From NCBI GenBank assembly GCA_011009095.1, contig VTPC01089954.1:585742-649741 (forward strand): a DNA stretch of 64,000 nt, in the 5' to 3' direction. Below, in pieces: positions 33,060-45,100 of the stretch (position 1 is its first letter; each line of letters opens with the position of its first letter). The position numbers were made by a program, and so were the translations under genes. The notes under the pieces are model-generated. The model did no database searches. It saw only the letters and a list, made by a program, of their open reading frames with translations, and was not told where the DNA came from. This DNA is from Ignelater luminosus. Taxonomy: Eukaryota > Arthropoda > Insecta > Coleoptera > Elateridae.

Positions 33060-35410
33060 TATTTTATAATTAATGGTTATTTTTTAGTCTTTTAATTAAC
33101 TAGTAATTTAAATGATTTACATTTTTTCAAGAAATATTTTTGACAGATTTGTTTGTTAGCTAGCTTTGTTTCGTGTTTGATTATATGTATGTAGATGTCG
33201 ATTTCTTTGTTTTGAAGTCCGCTTGTGTCAAAATATTTCATTTTCAAGATTTGTGTGCCGAAATGTAGATATCTTCCAATGCATATGGAACATTTAATAG
33301 TTGAAGTTCATAGGTGATACTCAAAAAATGGCGATTAGAGAATTGAGAAGAAACCATGTATATACTACTTCTCTTTTTTCCAAGTGTTCAAAATCCAGTA
33401 TTTGTATCTTTATGTTTATCAGACAGAATTGTAAACAGTTTTACGATAATTTTGATTTTGATTTATTTTTTGAGTTCTTTTGTGTGACCCAGTCAATCAG
33501 GAATTGTACATATCTATGCCCTTTTTGTAACAACCACTTCGTGAAACATCAAATTTGATTTGTGTTATTTTCGTTAACGGATTCCGTTTGGATGATGTAG
33601 TACGCTGCTGGAATCTACATAAAATTTTCTAGCCAACCATTCTAAAATGCAATTTAACATAGGAAAGAATGAAGCTGATGACGTATGTAAATCTAGATAG
33701 GTCAAAAACATAGCGGCAAAAAAAGTCGGTAGGAAATTTTTATCCACTTTATGAATTCTTGTTAATAAGAAGGTTAAGGTCAGAAATCGGAGATTTCCAT
33801 TGTTTGAGGTTACTTCGAAAACAGTCGAGGAAGATTATTAATGAACAATAAAATAGGCAACTTTGTTTCAACTTAACCGACCTTTTAGCTCTCGTAATTT
33901 TCAAGATTTCAGTGGTAAACCTCGAATTTTAATAACTCTGTAAAATACTGAAATTTGTTTTTATTTCTATTTACATCGAAATAATTACATTGCTGTTTTC
34001 AGAAGCTGTGCTATAAATAGATTAGTTAACAAATCTTTTTTTTATATTGTATTTGGCGGAATATAAAAATTAAGTTGTGTTCTTCAACGCAGGCAACTCT
34101 GAATGAGGTCATCAATTACAGAATAGACAAAGCTTCATAATCATAAATGCCGTCTGCGGTTATAAGAAGAACTGAGTTATTTAATTATCGCTAACATTTA
34201 GTGCAAAAGGATGTGCACTTTTGAGTGGTTACTAATAATAACCATCTATTAAAATTAATATGTAAGAACACTTGTCAAATCTAATTTTACACACAATCAA
34301 CAGTAATAATAACCAACACTCATCAATCAATTTCTTTTATTCAAACAAATAATCCCTTTGGAATCTAACAATATTTTGTTTCAGTAAACACAACAGAAAT
34401 TTCCAGAGAGTTAAGTTCGATTTATATTTCGAACAAATTAATGCACAATTTTGTTAAAAAATAAACGAATAAAAGGTCTTTCATGTACAATCTATAATGA
34501 ACTACCCTGTTAACATCTAAAAATTGCTTTAATTAATAAAATCTACATTAAAGAGGCCACCTTTGTGTAAACGAGAACTATACATAAAACAAAAAGCGTT
34601 GGATTAAAGTTATTTTAGTTTCAATTACAGTTTCATTACAGCAAAGTTATTTAAAAAGTGTTTTTAAAAATAATTTTTAATTCTTCCTTTTTTGTTCTCA
34701 TCTACATATGTATATTAAGCAAAGCATGTTTTTGATGAGTTATTCTCAAATAGCTACATTAACTGCTGGAAAATCAAAGTTTACCAATATAAATTTTTTC
34801 TACGCCTGCGTTTGTGTCAAAAGTAGCGGTTTTTGATACACTTTTTGGTGTCGAAAGCGGCCTTTAAAAGCACTAGTGCCGAACGAACAGTTACTTTTTT
34901 TAAGTCTTCCAGATTGAAGGGCAGTGGATAAATATCTTTCGTAGTACAGAAATTACCGGCGGGTTTTCTTTTTTAAGTATCAGTCAAACATAGAATATTC
35001 GAAAATCAACTCCTGAAACAACACCCAAATGTTCTACTTTTTGAAGGTCTTTCAATCTATAGCAAAAAACCTTTTTTTCTAATTGGTTGTGTTTTCAATT
35101 CAAGGAATGACAGAATAACGCTTTCCTTCTCAAAGCACAGTTTGTCCATAGTCTAATCTAAAAGCATGGGCTCAAAATAGTCTTGGTTTGTCACAACTTC
35201 AAAAGTGCAGTATAAGAACTAAAATTGCAATATAATACTATTGGACTAATTTAGTAAAACTATACAACACTTAGATATAGTTTGACTTTTATTCTCTCGG
35301 AATCAGTTAAAAGATCGATTCCGTTAATTTAGTCAACTCTTTTCAATATCACTAACACCACAAGCAGTATTTCCAGGTTTTGCTGCTGATATTGATACTT
35401 ATTTCATGTA
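33060..35410. other. Upstream region of minus-strand gene, otherwise empty
   Basis: I see no recognisable element. Any promoter of exon A should lie just above 33051, but I cannot point to a specific site. Confidence 0.35.
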
Positions 35411-35416
35411 ACTTAA

Positions 35417-35544
35417 GGCCTGTTGTATCAACTAAGTTCATATTTTAATTGAGAGTCAACGGCATAGAAACAATTGTTAAAGTTATTGCAGTTGAATCTC
35501 AATTAAAATTAGAACTTTTTAGTTGATACAACCACACTCAGCCG
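35417..35544. mobile_element. Hairpin MITE (~125 bp)
   Basis: TTGTATCAACTAAGTTCAT, then TTTTAATTGAGAGTCAAC, pairs with the complement of GTTGAATCTCAATTAAAATT, AGAACTTTTTAGTTGATACAA. The arms are about 45 bp with a short loop around 35480. It is non-coding, and target duplication is unclear. Confidence 0.65.
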
Positions 35545-36254
35545 TAATCATTTATTATTATGGATAGCCTAGAAAATCAAAAAAAAGATGAAATGGAACG
35601 AGCACTCAAATGCAATAGATTCAGATCATTCATACAAAAAGCTTCAAAGTAAAAGAGAAAGTTTAAGTAAAGTCCAAGATTGATCAAAGGAAGAAAGCTC
35701 ATCTCTACTGTTGAAATGCAGAACTGAGATAAAAATAGTAATCTCTGTATTGTAGTTGCGGAATTTAAGACATTCGACTTTTTTCTTGGAAAAGCAACAA
35801 ATCTCAGAGTTATAGTATGTTATTAGTGAAAAAGAGCAGGTACGTATGTCTATAGTAATACCAAAACCACTAACGACAGTGGACTTTAACAAAGTGACTA
35901 TCTGAACTCCCAGTATTTTAAGGACTAGTGCAATGTTTTTGAAACTTTACACGGTGTTCCAAAAAATTGGTAATAAAGTTTTGTTTAATTTATAAAAACA
36001 TATCAATTCATTCATTCATTTATTTGATCATATGACCTTTCACATGGAAAACATTTACGCCACTCTGTTATTTATAAAAATAATAATTATAATAACAAAT
36101 ACTTATACAGATTTTGTGCAGCAAGACATTTATGTTCTTCAACTTCAATGAGGCGTATAAATATCTCGGGCGGTTCATCAATTCGAAAATTCACGTTGCT
36201 TTACTATTTAGAATTTTTACATACAAAATTGCTAACCTACATAGGAGAAGATTT

Positions 36255-36330
36255 CTGACCTCGGAAGGGATTGATAGTGGAACCTGTGTCTTTTGGACCG
36301 CACGATTCCTCTAACCAAGTGAGCTACAAA
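36255..36330 (-). mobile_element. tRNA-derived SINE head
   Basis: The minus strand from 36327 reads GTAGCTCACTTGGTTAGAGG, then AATCGTGCGGTCCAAAAGAC and ACAGGTTCCACTATC. TAGCTCACTTGG fits the A box TRGCNNAGYNGG with one mismatch. GGTTCCACTAT is a weak B box. The cloverleaf is not intact, so a SINE relic is more likely than a tRNA gene. I cannot define the body of the element. Confidence 0.5.
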
Positions 36331-36339
36331 ATCGTTTCC

Positions 36340-39300
36340 GTAAGAAGATTGTGAGAGGGCACAAAAATCTAAATTTACCTCAGGACAGATTAAGTTCTGA
36401 AGGTAGCCCTGCATGTCAGACTGTTACTAAGTTAGACACGACGCTCTATAAACAAGTATAGTTTAACCTTGTATTAACCTTTTTAGTAGACTACTATCGA
36501 AGAAGATTTATTTTTATAGGGTGTCATCCTGTCAATTGAAATGAAGCTTGACAGATGATAGAAAGAATTTTCGATACTAAACAAAGAAACATTTTGCTTG
36601 GATGGTTTTCTTCAGAATTTTTACAGACATTGTTCTCCTCTATATACCTATTTGTTGACCGAGGTTACAAACATTTCTTCTTCTTACCTTTTTTTGTTGT
36701 CTCACCTGACTTGTTTTTTTTCCTCGTGGCCAATACAATTTAATAATGTTGAACCACTAACAATTTGGAATAGCACAAAGATGAGACATTTCAAAGATAA
36801 GCGCTGTCTTAAAAAACCACAAACTCATATAGATGCGTGTCCATTGCAGAGATGAAGTTAAACCCTTCAAGATTTATTGTCACAATGGAAAAACCAACAA
36901 TAAGAAAAAATATGAATAGTTATGACTGATAACTTGGTCTTTCAGAGATTAACGAACAATAAGGACGGTATAAATCTACAAAGAATAAAATGGCCGATAT
37001 CTACCATCAAATACGGCTTGTTAGTTTTTGTAAAGTGAATTAAGAGCGCACCTAATGAAAACTATTTGGAAACATGGCAAACACCTTTGTACTATCACGA
37101 GCAATTGAGCAAAAGCCGAGATTGTTTTTACAAATTTTAGTTTTTACAGACTTCTAGTTATTGATAGTAGTGATACACACTTTACTAGATGAAAAGAATG
37201 GGTGTTTCTTTTTACCCATATTTATTTGGATTTGTTATTTTGTTCCTGTTTTCACTAGACAGATATTGATTATAGGAAAAATACTAATCGTTTCTGGCAG
37301 TCTTTGAAGAATTTGTTGGAACCTAATGTATGACATTTCACCTGCCATGAAAAACAAAGTATTGAACGTAGAAAGTATGTTTGTGGCTTTGGTTACACAG
37401 ATAGATTCCATTTGTTTGACAAGTTTAATTGCAATTTCTGACATATTTAGAACGCTTTTTAAATTGCCAAGAAGCCGGTCTTCTTTATACTGGAGCTACC
37501 GGAAACTATAACGATCGCCAAAAATCAAAATTTGATCAGAGTGAAAAACGGATGGCATCGTTTTGAAAGGAGTAGATAGTTACAAAATGTTTCTTATGCG
37601 TTTATTCTTCTACAGAATACTTTTTTGACATTCTCATGAAGTCGAATGTTGAAAATGTCTCTTTTTGTCATTTAATTTTTTTTCCATATTTATTTCCCAT
37701 TTCTTTTACAAGCAGCAAGATTTTGTTTACTAGTGCTGTTAATATTTATTCATACAGTCTTCTCCAAACTTGCTTCTTCTTTCATTTTTTCTTCTCATCA
37801 AGACAGTGTGATTTTTTTATAGTTTTAATACTTAATCTTTTGGTGCAATGATCTAATCCAAATCTTCTTGATTAATAAACTTTTGGAAAACATATATACA
37901 CGAATGGAGTGTCTTGAAAAGTTTGCAAAAATGTTTTAGGTGACTGTAGAAAGACTCATCAGTGTTCTTAGTTAATAAGGAAGCGCCATAGAAGTTTTTT
38001 ATTGATTTATGAAGCTCTTGAAGGGAGTCAATACTGACTAGCTAAGAAGTTGTGGTTTGTAATTGTTGTGAGATGGAATTGTTTAAAACTCTACGCTTTT
38101 ATAAGAAAATACAAAATTCATGATAATTATAATATAAATAATAACTATAGTAAAGATAATATTTAAGGATCTATAAAAAATGTCAACTAGCTTTAGCTAG
38201 TCCTGCAACTCGTTTTAAAGCATGCTGTATTATAAAACGTGCCTAAGAAAACCCAAGTTTATTTTTCAATGGCGCCACATCTCTTTTTGAGATGGTTATT
38301 CACTGGTTAATTCATGATGAAACTCAAATGCAAAAATCTTTTTGACGAGTTTTATTTTCATTAGGGCAAACTTTCTTAAATCAGATTTTGTTCTATTACT
38401 GATTCTGACACATTGTATTTATTGTACCTGATTGAAAAACATCATTGACAAATACTTCCATCTTTTTCTTGACAAAGCCTTGAGAATACAAATGTAGAAA
38501 CTAGGTCCCATAGGGCATTTCGCCATTTCTTGAAATTCCCTTTATACTATACAGCAACCAAAAGCTGTTTTCCTGATACGTCAAAACGTTCTCTATTTTG
38601 TTACGTATGTAAGCTGCCAAACAAAGCTAGAAGCCTTAGGGTTAAACAATTATACGAAATTAATAGGAACTTAAACTAATATACATACGTGACGTACAAG
38701 AATGTAGATGAACATACAAAAAAGATTTTCAACTTGATAGAAAATCGAAGACTAACTATCAGCGCTGTGAACATAAAAACGTGGAAAAGCAAGATTGCTA
38801 GTAAGTAATATAACACAAAAAGAAATGTCCCTTGACGCATTCGTCCCTAGGTACAGTTCTCCCTCTATCTACCTCCTACGCTCTTTATCTTTTAAACTAT
38901 AAGGTACTGTAAACTGTACAATCTTGTTTGTAATAAACAATTGCGTATAAGTATAACTTCAAAAGGTGTTATTTTACCCCACACACATCCTAATTATCTT
39001 CATTAACAACAAGGTATCAGAATTGTAGGAAACTGTAAACAATTACCTAGTTGTTTGTTTTTGTTTTGTTTGGATTCTGATGATGAAGTAGAAGGTCAAA
39101 GGGTAAATGGTTCAAAAATAGTTCTCCTTTAGTTTTATTAGATTTCTGTGCGTTTACTCAGAGAAGCGTAGCAGACTTACAAAAAAAAAGATAACTAACA
39201 CTTTTCATCTAACATATGATTATGGGATAAAAATTGGAAGTTTTATTTATTGAAAACCATAGGTGTGCGTTCGTCGATAATAAACGGTTGTGCTGTTAAA

Positions 39301-41400
39301 TCGTAGGTGGGATTATATACATTTTTTACTCAGCCTTGCGATTGGAAAATGTGGTATTCGCATGCCGGCGTGTCATCGATCGCGAAACATTAAGTGCACA
39401 TGTGCGTGAATTTGTAAATTCTCATGACATAATTAGGGAGACCAAGTATAATAAAGTGCTGCAGTTTGTATATACACATACAGAAAGTGCGTTGACTCGA
39501 CTTTATATATTTAGTATATTTAGGCTTTGAAACTGGATACTCTCACTTAACTTCTGGATACAAATATACTTAATATGTCAACACTTAGCTTACCTAAGTT
39601 AAAGCGTTGTTTTATGAATATTTTGAATTCCCAACGGTTCGTGCACTGCTGGGAAACCTGCGTACACGTGCGAACAATTCTTGTCTGTAAACATTTCCAA
39701 CGTCTGATACACGATCTGCTACTTAACACCGCGTGCGTAGTGATTTATTTTATAACGAGTTGATGTTCTAACGCGCGTTCCATCTTTTCCAGTATAAAAG
39801 TTGAAAAAAATGTAATTTGTTTTAGGAAAACATCATGAATATTTTTTAATGGATCCTTCTTACGTATAAGTTTTTCTACACCTACATTCACTACACAAAG
39901 TAAACAAATGAAGAAGTTTATTTCAATTAAGGTTGCTAATTATTTAGCGGCGAGAGATATATTTTTCTTGGTTGTAATTTCCATTTCTTTGCGTGTTCTA
40001 CATTTCCAACATTAGTTACATCTTATTTTTTATCAGGCACGTTTAATGACTGCTGGTTATAAGATTATTACGATGGTGTAACAGACTAACGATGTACAAA
40101 CTCCTATTTCTTACTATAAGTGAAAATCTTATTTTCTTTAGTATAAGACGTATAAGGCTTAAATTTGTAAGATTTGAGGAAAATAAAAATTATATATATT
40201 TGGAACGATTGAATCAAAAAATACTTGAACTGAAAAACGTATTTTTTCCTTTATAAAAGAAATTGGTATACATTCAGGCCCGACAAAGGGAAACTAAGGG
40301 CAAGACAACAATAAAGACCGGTAAGTTCTGTTTCTTAGGCCAACATTAACTGTCTTGTCCTCTGCATCCTATAATATCGTATTTCTGACATTTAGAGTAT
40401 TTATTATCTGCATTAGCTGCGTTTTGTTCGCAATGTCACCTATGAAAAGAATGAAAAATCGTTATAGTATCGTATTGTGCTCCTTCTAGAGTATTTGCTT
40501 TTATTAATTTATTATTATCAGAATATCCAAAATTCATATGTATGTAAGTATTGAGTTTGTGTAGGGTTCCTGGAACAACTAGGCACCAGCAGATATTAAG
40601 AAAAGTCTTTAGGCTTGATTAGGACAATACCATAGCATAACTACTTAGTTTAATACTTGAATGTTACTCCTAATTGGAAATAATTGCCTAGAATTTTCAA
40701 AACAACATTGAAATGAAATTTGCATCGTGATTATTTAATTCCAGCGCAAGTGTAATTGAATAATCAGCTATAAGCGCTTGTCATTTTAGTTCTACGTATC
40801 AGAACCTTTTTTCATTTATTTATCATAATTAAATTAGAATGTTTTAAAAATAAGTTCCCCCTCAATATCAACTTACAAATTTGAATTTACAGATTAAAAT
40901 AATGAAAACAAAAACTTTTATTGGTATTTTCCGAACTCTTATTGACTTCGGAGAACTACCGCCGTCTCACGATCTACCTCGTTGATAGTAAACACGGGTT
41001 GTCGACCATTGTATGCTTTACTATCCACGGATGTTCCCAGTTGGCCGAATCCCAATTTACCGACATCTGATTTCCCATTTCGCCGAAAAGTCCTATTAGA
41101 TCAGATGTTAGAATTGTAACATTGATTATCATCTTTACCGTTAGCTAAATATAAGATCATTCAGAAATTGATCAGTTTGAGGCGTATATACCAAATCTTG
41201 GCACCAGAGTAGGGACAATATTATCTGAACATGAATCGACGTATTTGAACAAAAACCGTTTTGTTGCGAGAAAGATACAAAACCGAAAAATAAGACAAAA
41301 TGGTGAAGCCGTTGACGAGCGTCTCATCGACCACGGAATCCACTGTTTCCAAAGAAATCATCACCGCTCTTTTGTCTACCTCTGTTAGAGGTCCGAATAT
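36340..41400. other. Gene-free stretch; CpG-richer patch at 39240-39780
   Basis: I see no supported gene. 39240-39780 has more CG dinucleotides than its surroundings and carries E-box palindromes (GCACATGTGC, ACACGTGCG). It could be a regulatory or conserved non-coding segment, or just a diverged repeat. The rest shows nothing recognisable. Confidence 0.35.
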
Positions 41401-41403
41401 CCA

Positions 41404-42185
41404 TTCGGTTTCATAAATCATTTCACTAAAGGAGAATTAATAGCTGACTTGGGAAAGTATGGGTTGAGTCAGGAAGGAGCCATTGAAGCAATAAGAAAAA
41501 GGTTACGTGTGTGCCGAAAAGAGGCTTAACTTAGTCTGGGACCTATTACTATACCGTCTGTTTTCTTTCCTGCCAGTACCATGACAATGCAATTCGTTCT
41601 TCTTATTACAGTCGTTAATACCAGTACCACATCAACTTTCATCACTGCAGTACAGCAGCCTGTACCAAAACCAATTTCGTCCGTTCACCAATCATCATTA
41701 TACATCCGTTCGTTCAGTATCAACCACTCGAACATCAATTACCGTCTGTAGAATTGCCGTCTTTAAACTGCCATCTGTACAGCAGTTACCGCCTGTTTCA
41801 ATATATCCAACACTGCCACCAACCATCTCTGACTTTGTCCCATATACACGAATAGAAAACACATTTCGATTGGAAAATACATAGCACTCCATCTAAATCT
41901 TCAACCCGAGTACCGTTCATTTCCAGAGGACGGTGCCGAGTCGTTTATGATTTGTTGAACCAAATCAAAGAATTTAAAGACTTGAAGAAAAACCAGACGT
42001 TCTTTAATCGCCAAAACAGTCCAGATTTGTTACCGAGACCAAATAATAACTACATTAAACCAAACTTTTGACACACCAATCTGTTACTGTTGAAGTGAGA
42101 CAGGACATTTTTGTAGTGTCTGTCGAAACCCACCAAAAATTTTCTGCTTTAATTGCTACCGTTCCGAAATTTTATTCCAAGACTG
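41404..42185 (+). pseudogene. Decayed gag with SAP-like and zinc-knuckle motifs
   Basis: At 41404-41529 an open frame reads HFTKGELIADLGKYGLSQEG then AIEAIRKRLRV. The L..L..YGLS.EG....RKRL spacing matches the SAP-type motif found near the N-terminus of some insect LTR-element Gag proteins. At 42082-42185, CYC*SETGHFCSVC has the CX2CX4HX4C spacing of a zinc knuckle if the stop replaces the second Cys. A second Cys cluster, FCFNCYRSEILFQDC, follows. Proline/glutamine-rich sequence lies between. Protease, RT and LTRs are not visible. It is a dead fragment; Ty3/gypsy versus another LTR lineage is undecided. Confidence 0.55.
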
Positions 42186-42189
42186 CAGT

Positions 42190-45100
42190 TACTCCAGGCA
42201 GTCAGAAAACTAGATACCGACTGTGCTGTCCGAAGGCCCTAACAGTTGGTGCGTGCAAAAGTCTTCCCATTTTCTAGCAAAAACTTGACACTTGTAAGTG
42301 CAAATTTCATAATTCAGGTGTAGAAAAACAAACAAACAAGCTTTAAGACAAAGTTATTGCATTTTATAAAATCAAATTTACAAATACGTTAGGCTTCCTA
42401 ATGCAACTGTAATATTTTCACAAGATTTGACGAGTATGCAACTATGAAAATTTGCTGATAATAACCCATAAAGTGTATTTTTCTACATCAAGATCCCATA
42501 CTACAAACCAAACGCTGAAAGTTCTTGGCTATATTTTCAATTGAAAATCCTTTTCGTGACATAGAAGGAAAGATTATATCTCAGATACGTGTAAATATCT
42601 CAATTGTTATAGGAAGTTCTTTTATTTCTCTACAGTGCCTTGCTTTGATGAAAAGTCACTAGATACTACGTTCCTCCTAGATAACATTTGAAACCTGTGT
42701 TATATCTTGTCAGGTGCTTACCTGCTTTATCTGCTCGCCACGCTGGTCTTTACTAGAATGTTACTACTATTAAAGCACCAAGCAATTTATTACTGAAAGA
42801 CGTCAATGCTCTACTGCGTTTGTGTTGACAAAATTCTTAATGCCTGCTGTGAATCGAGGTTTAATGCGTTGGCTAAGTTAAGGTTCCACTACGCTTTGAT
42901 TAGAAACTAATGTTTACTAAGTTAAGTGTATATTTCAAAAATGACTTAAACTTTATTAACATTGTTTATCTTTATTAGGCTTTTCCAATCTACAACTGAC
43001 TCCATTAAATATTCCCCAAAATATCTTCGATATGCACTTTGTCACTACGTGTAAAGGTAGACAAGTTTTCATATAATGCAACTCCACTTTTCTAATGTTG
43101 CCTTTCCCTACCGTTTTTATAAGAGGGCCCTTTTCTAATCGATATAGTAGAGTTCCTTTCTATAGCAACCCAGCAAACGGATTTTGGTAAACTCAGTTTT
43201 GCAATGTTTTTGTTACTAACTATTACACGTGTCCAATAGGTTCATGATTGAACTTAAAGCAATATTTTGAAGATGTGATACTAATTGATTCTTCGCTTGG
43301 TAAAATTGGCGTTTAATACCCATTTTTTTTCTACTGTATCTTCCACGAAAAATGTCTTGTTAAGTAATTTCTTATTAAAACCAAAATCATACATTTCACT
43401 TGCCGATCTGAGTACTTTATTACAAACTTGATTGCAACTTCTCATATTTTATTTTTAATTACAAACAGTACTATTACAATCATCTTTTTGTTTTTGGAGC
43501 GACTTATTTTTATTTATTCTTAGGTCTATTGAATTCGTGTTTCTTGAGGCTTTAAATGCATCTGATTTTATCCTGATTTTACAGCTATAATCTGCTTATT
43601 TCTTTATTGCTCTGTTCGTTTCTCTTGGTCTTAGTTTTCTATTTGATCAATTTAGTAATAGTTGTATGTTGTGTATTAACGCTTTCAAATGGTTTGAAAT
43701 GATGTTGGTTAACTTGATGACTCTTTTAAGACGGTTACTACAAAAAGACTTTGTTCTTCTGGTTTTATCAACCCTACTATTTTTGCATATACTGAGATTT
43801 ATTAGAAATAAGATACAAGAAATTTGAAATAAAGGAAAGTCTCATACATCTATAGTACCAAGCCATAAAGCACCTGGATACTTTCTCACTTGCTGTGATA
43901 TCGGCCTTTTCATTCTATTGGTCTCTATTTGTCTTGTCCGAAACTGTTACTGTTTCAGTATTAGCTCTATAATTTAAATCAGTAGTGGTCAAACCTTGTT
44001 CTGAATATGCCTCTACTAATGATATGACTGGAAAGTTTGAGAAAATATTAGAAGCGAGAAACTACATGGCAGCAACCTGAAGAAGCAATATGAAGATCTA
44101 TCTCCATTTCACTACTGTCATCAATTTACTATCTCCAATGGTAAGAAATATAGGGTCCTGTATCTGCTGCTTTTCTGTTAGAAGTTAGTTTTCCCAATTT
44201 TCTTTCAAGTTCCAATAAGTTTCTCAATATCATTGCTGAAGATGTATAGACCTTGTCCGCATATACTAAGAAATTTGGCTTACCTAAAAGAGTATTAGGT
44301 TCAAAAACTCCTACCGACCTGGGAAGCATGATAGTTTGAGAAACTTAAAGAGACTGATACAGGCGCAAAGACTTTTGATTCTAACAATTTTGACATAATA
44401 TTAACAAGCACATAATTGATATTGAAAAGATCTCATGAGTAACAGACAGAAACAAAATTGATATTATTAAAGTTAGACTTTGAGTTTTTCGAGCATTACA
44501 GCGTTTTGGCTGGACCGTTCCAATAGGACAGACTTTTTGGATCACTCACTCTGTTTGAATTTTAGTTTTTCATTGGTAAAGCTTTTCGTTTTTTCATGAC
44601 GTGGAATTGACATTGTAACCTTACTCATGTATTTAATTTGTTTTAGTGAGTGATTTACTGAAAAATCTGGAAATTATTAATGAATCTGTTTTAAAAAGAA
44701 AACGAGCAGTAGAGGATCTACCTATCACCAATACGATGATTCTATATAACATAAAAATGTAATTTGTATCAGTGTACCTTTAAAAGCTATATCAAAATAA
44801 TTTTTGTGTCGCTTCATCTTAGAATTTCATATAGGATATCCAGGAAGATGTCTAATCTTCACATCTCAAAATCAGATGATTAGTTAGGTATCACCCTTTA
44901 CTGAAAAATAATCAGTTCTACTTTAAGGATATACACATGCAAGGGCTCCTTTTTAACTTAAGAAGCTACAGAGAGTAGATTGCAAAGACAAAAGACTTTC
45001 AAGTAAAATATATATTTGAGCATCAGGCAAGAAAATACTAAAACGAACAAGAAAATAGAAGCTGGAAAAGAACACAACACTTACATATACTCCCAGTTTG

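Noticed and set aside
36255-36330. Possible functional tRNA gene on the minus strand
   Set aside because: B box is weak and acceptor and T stems do not pair, so a SINE relic fits better.
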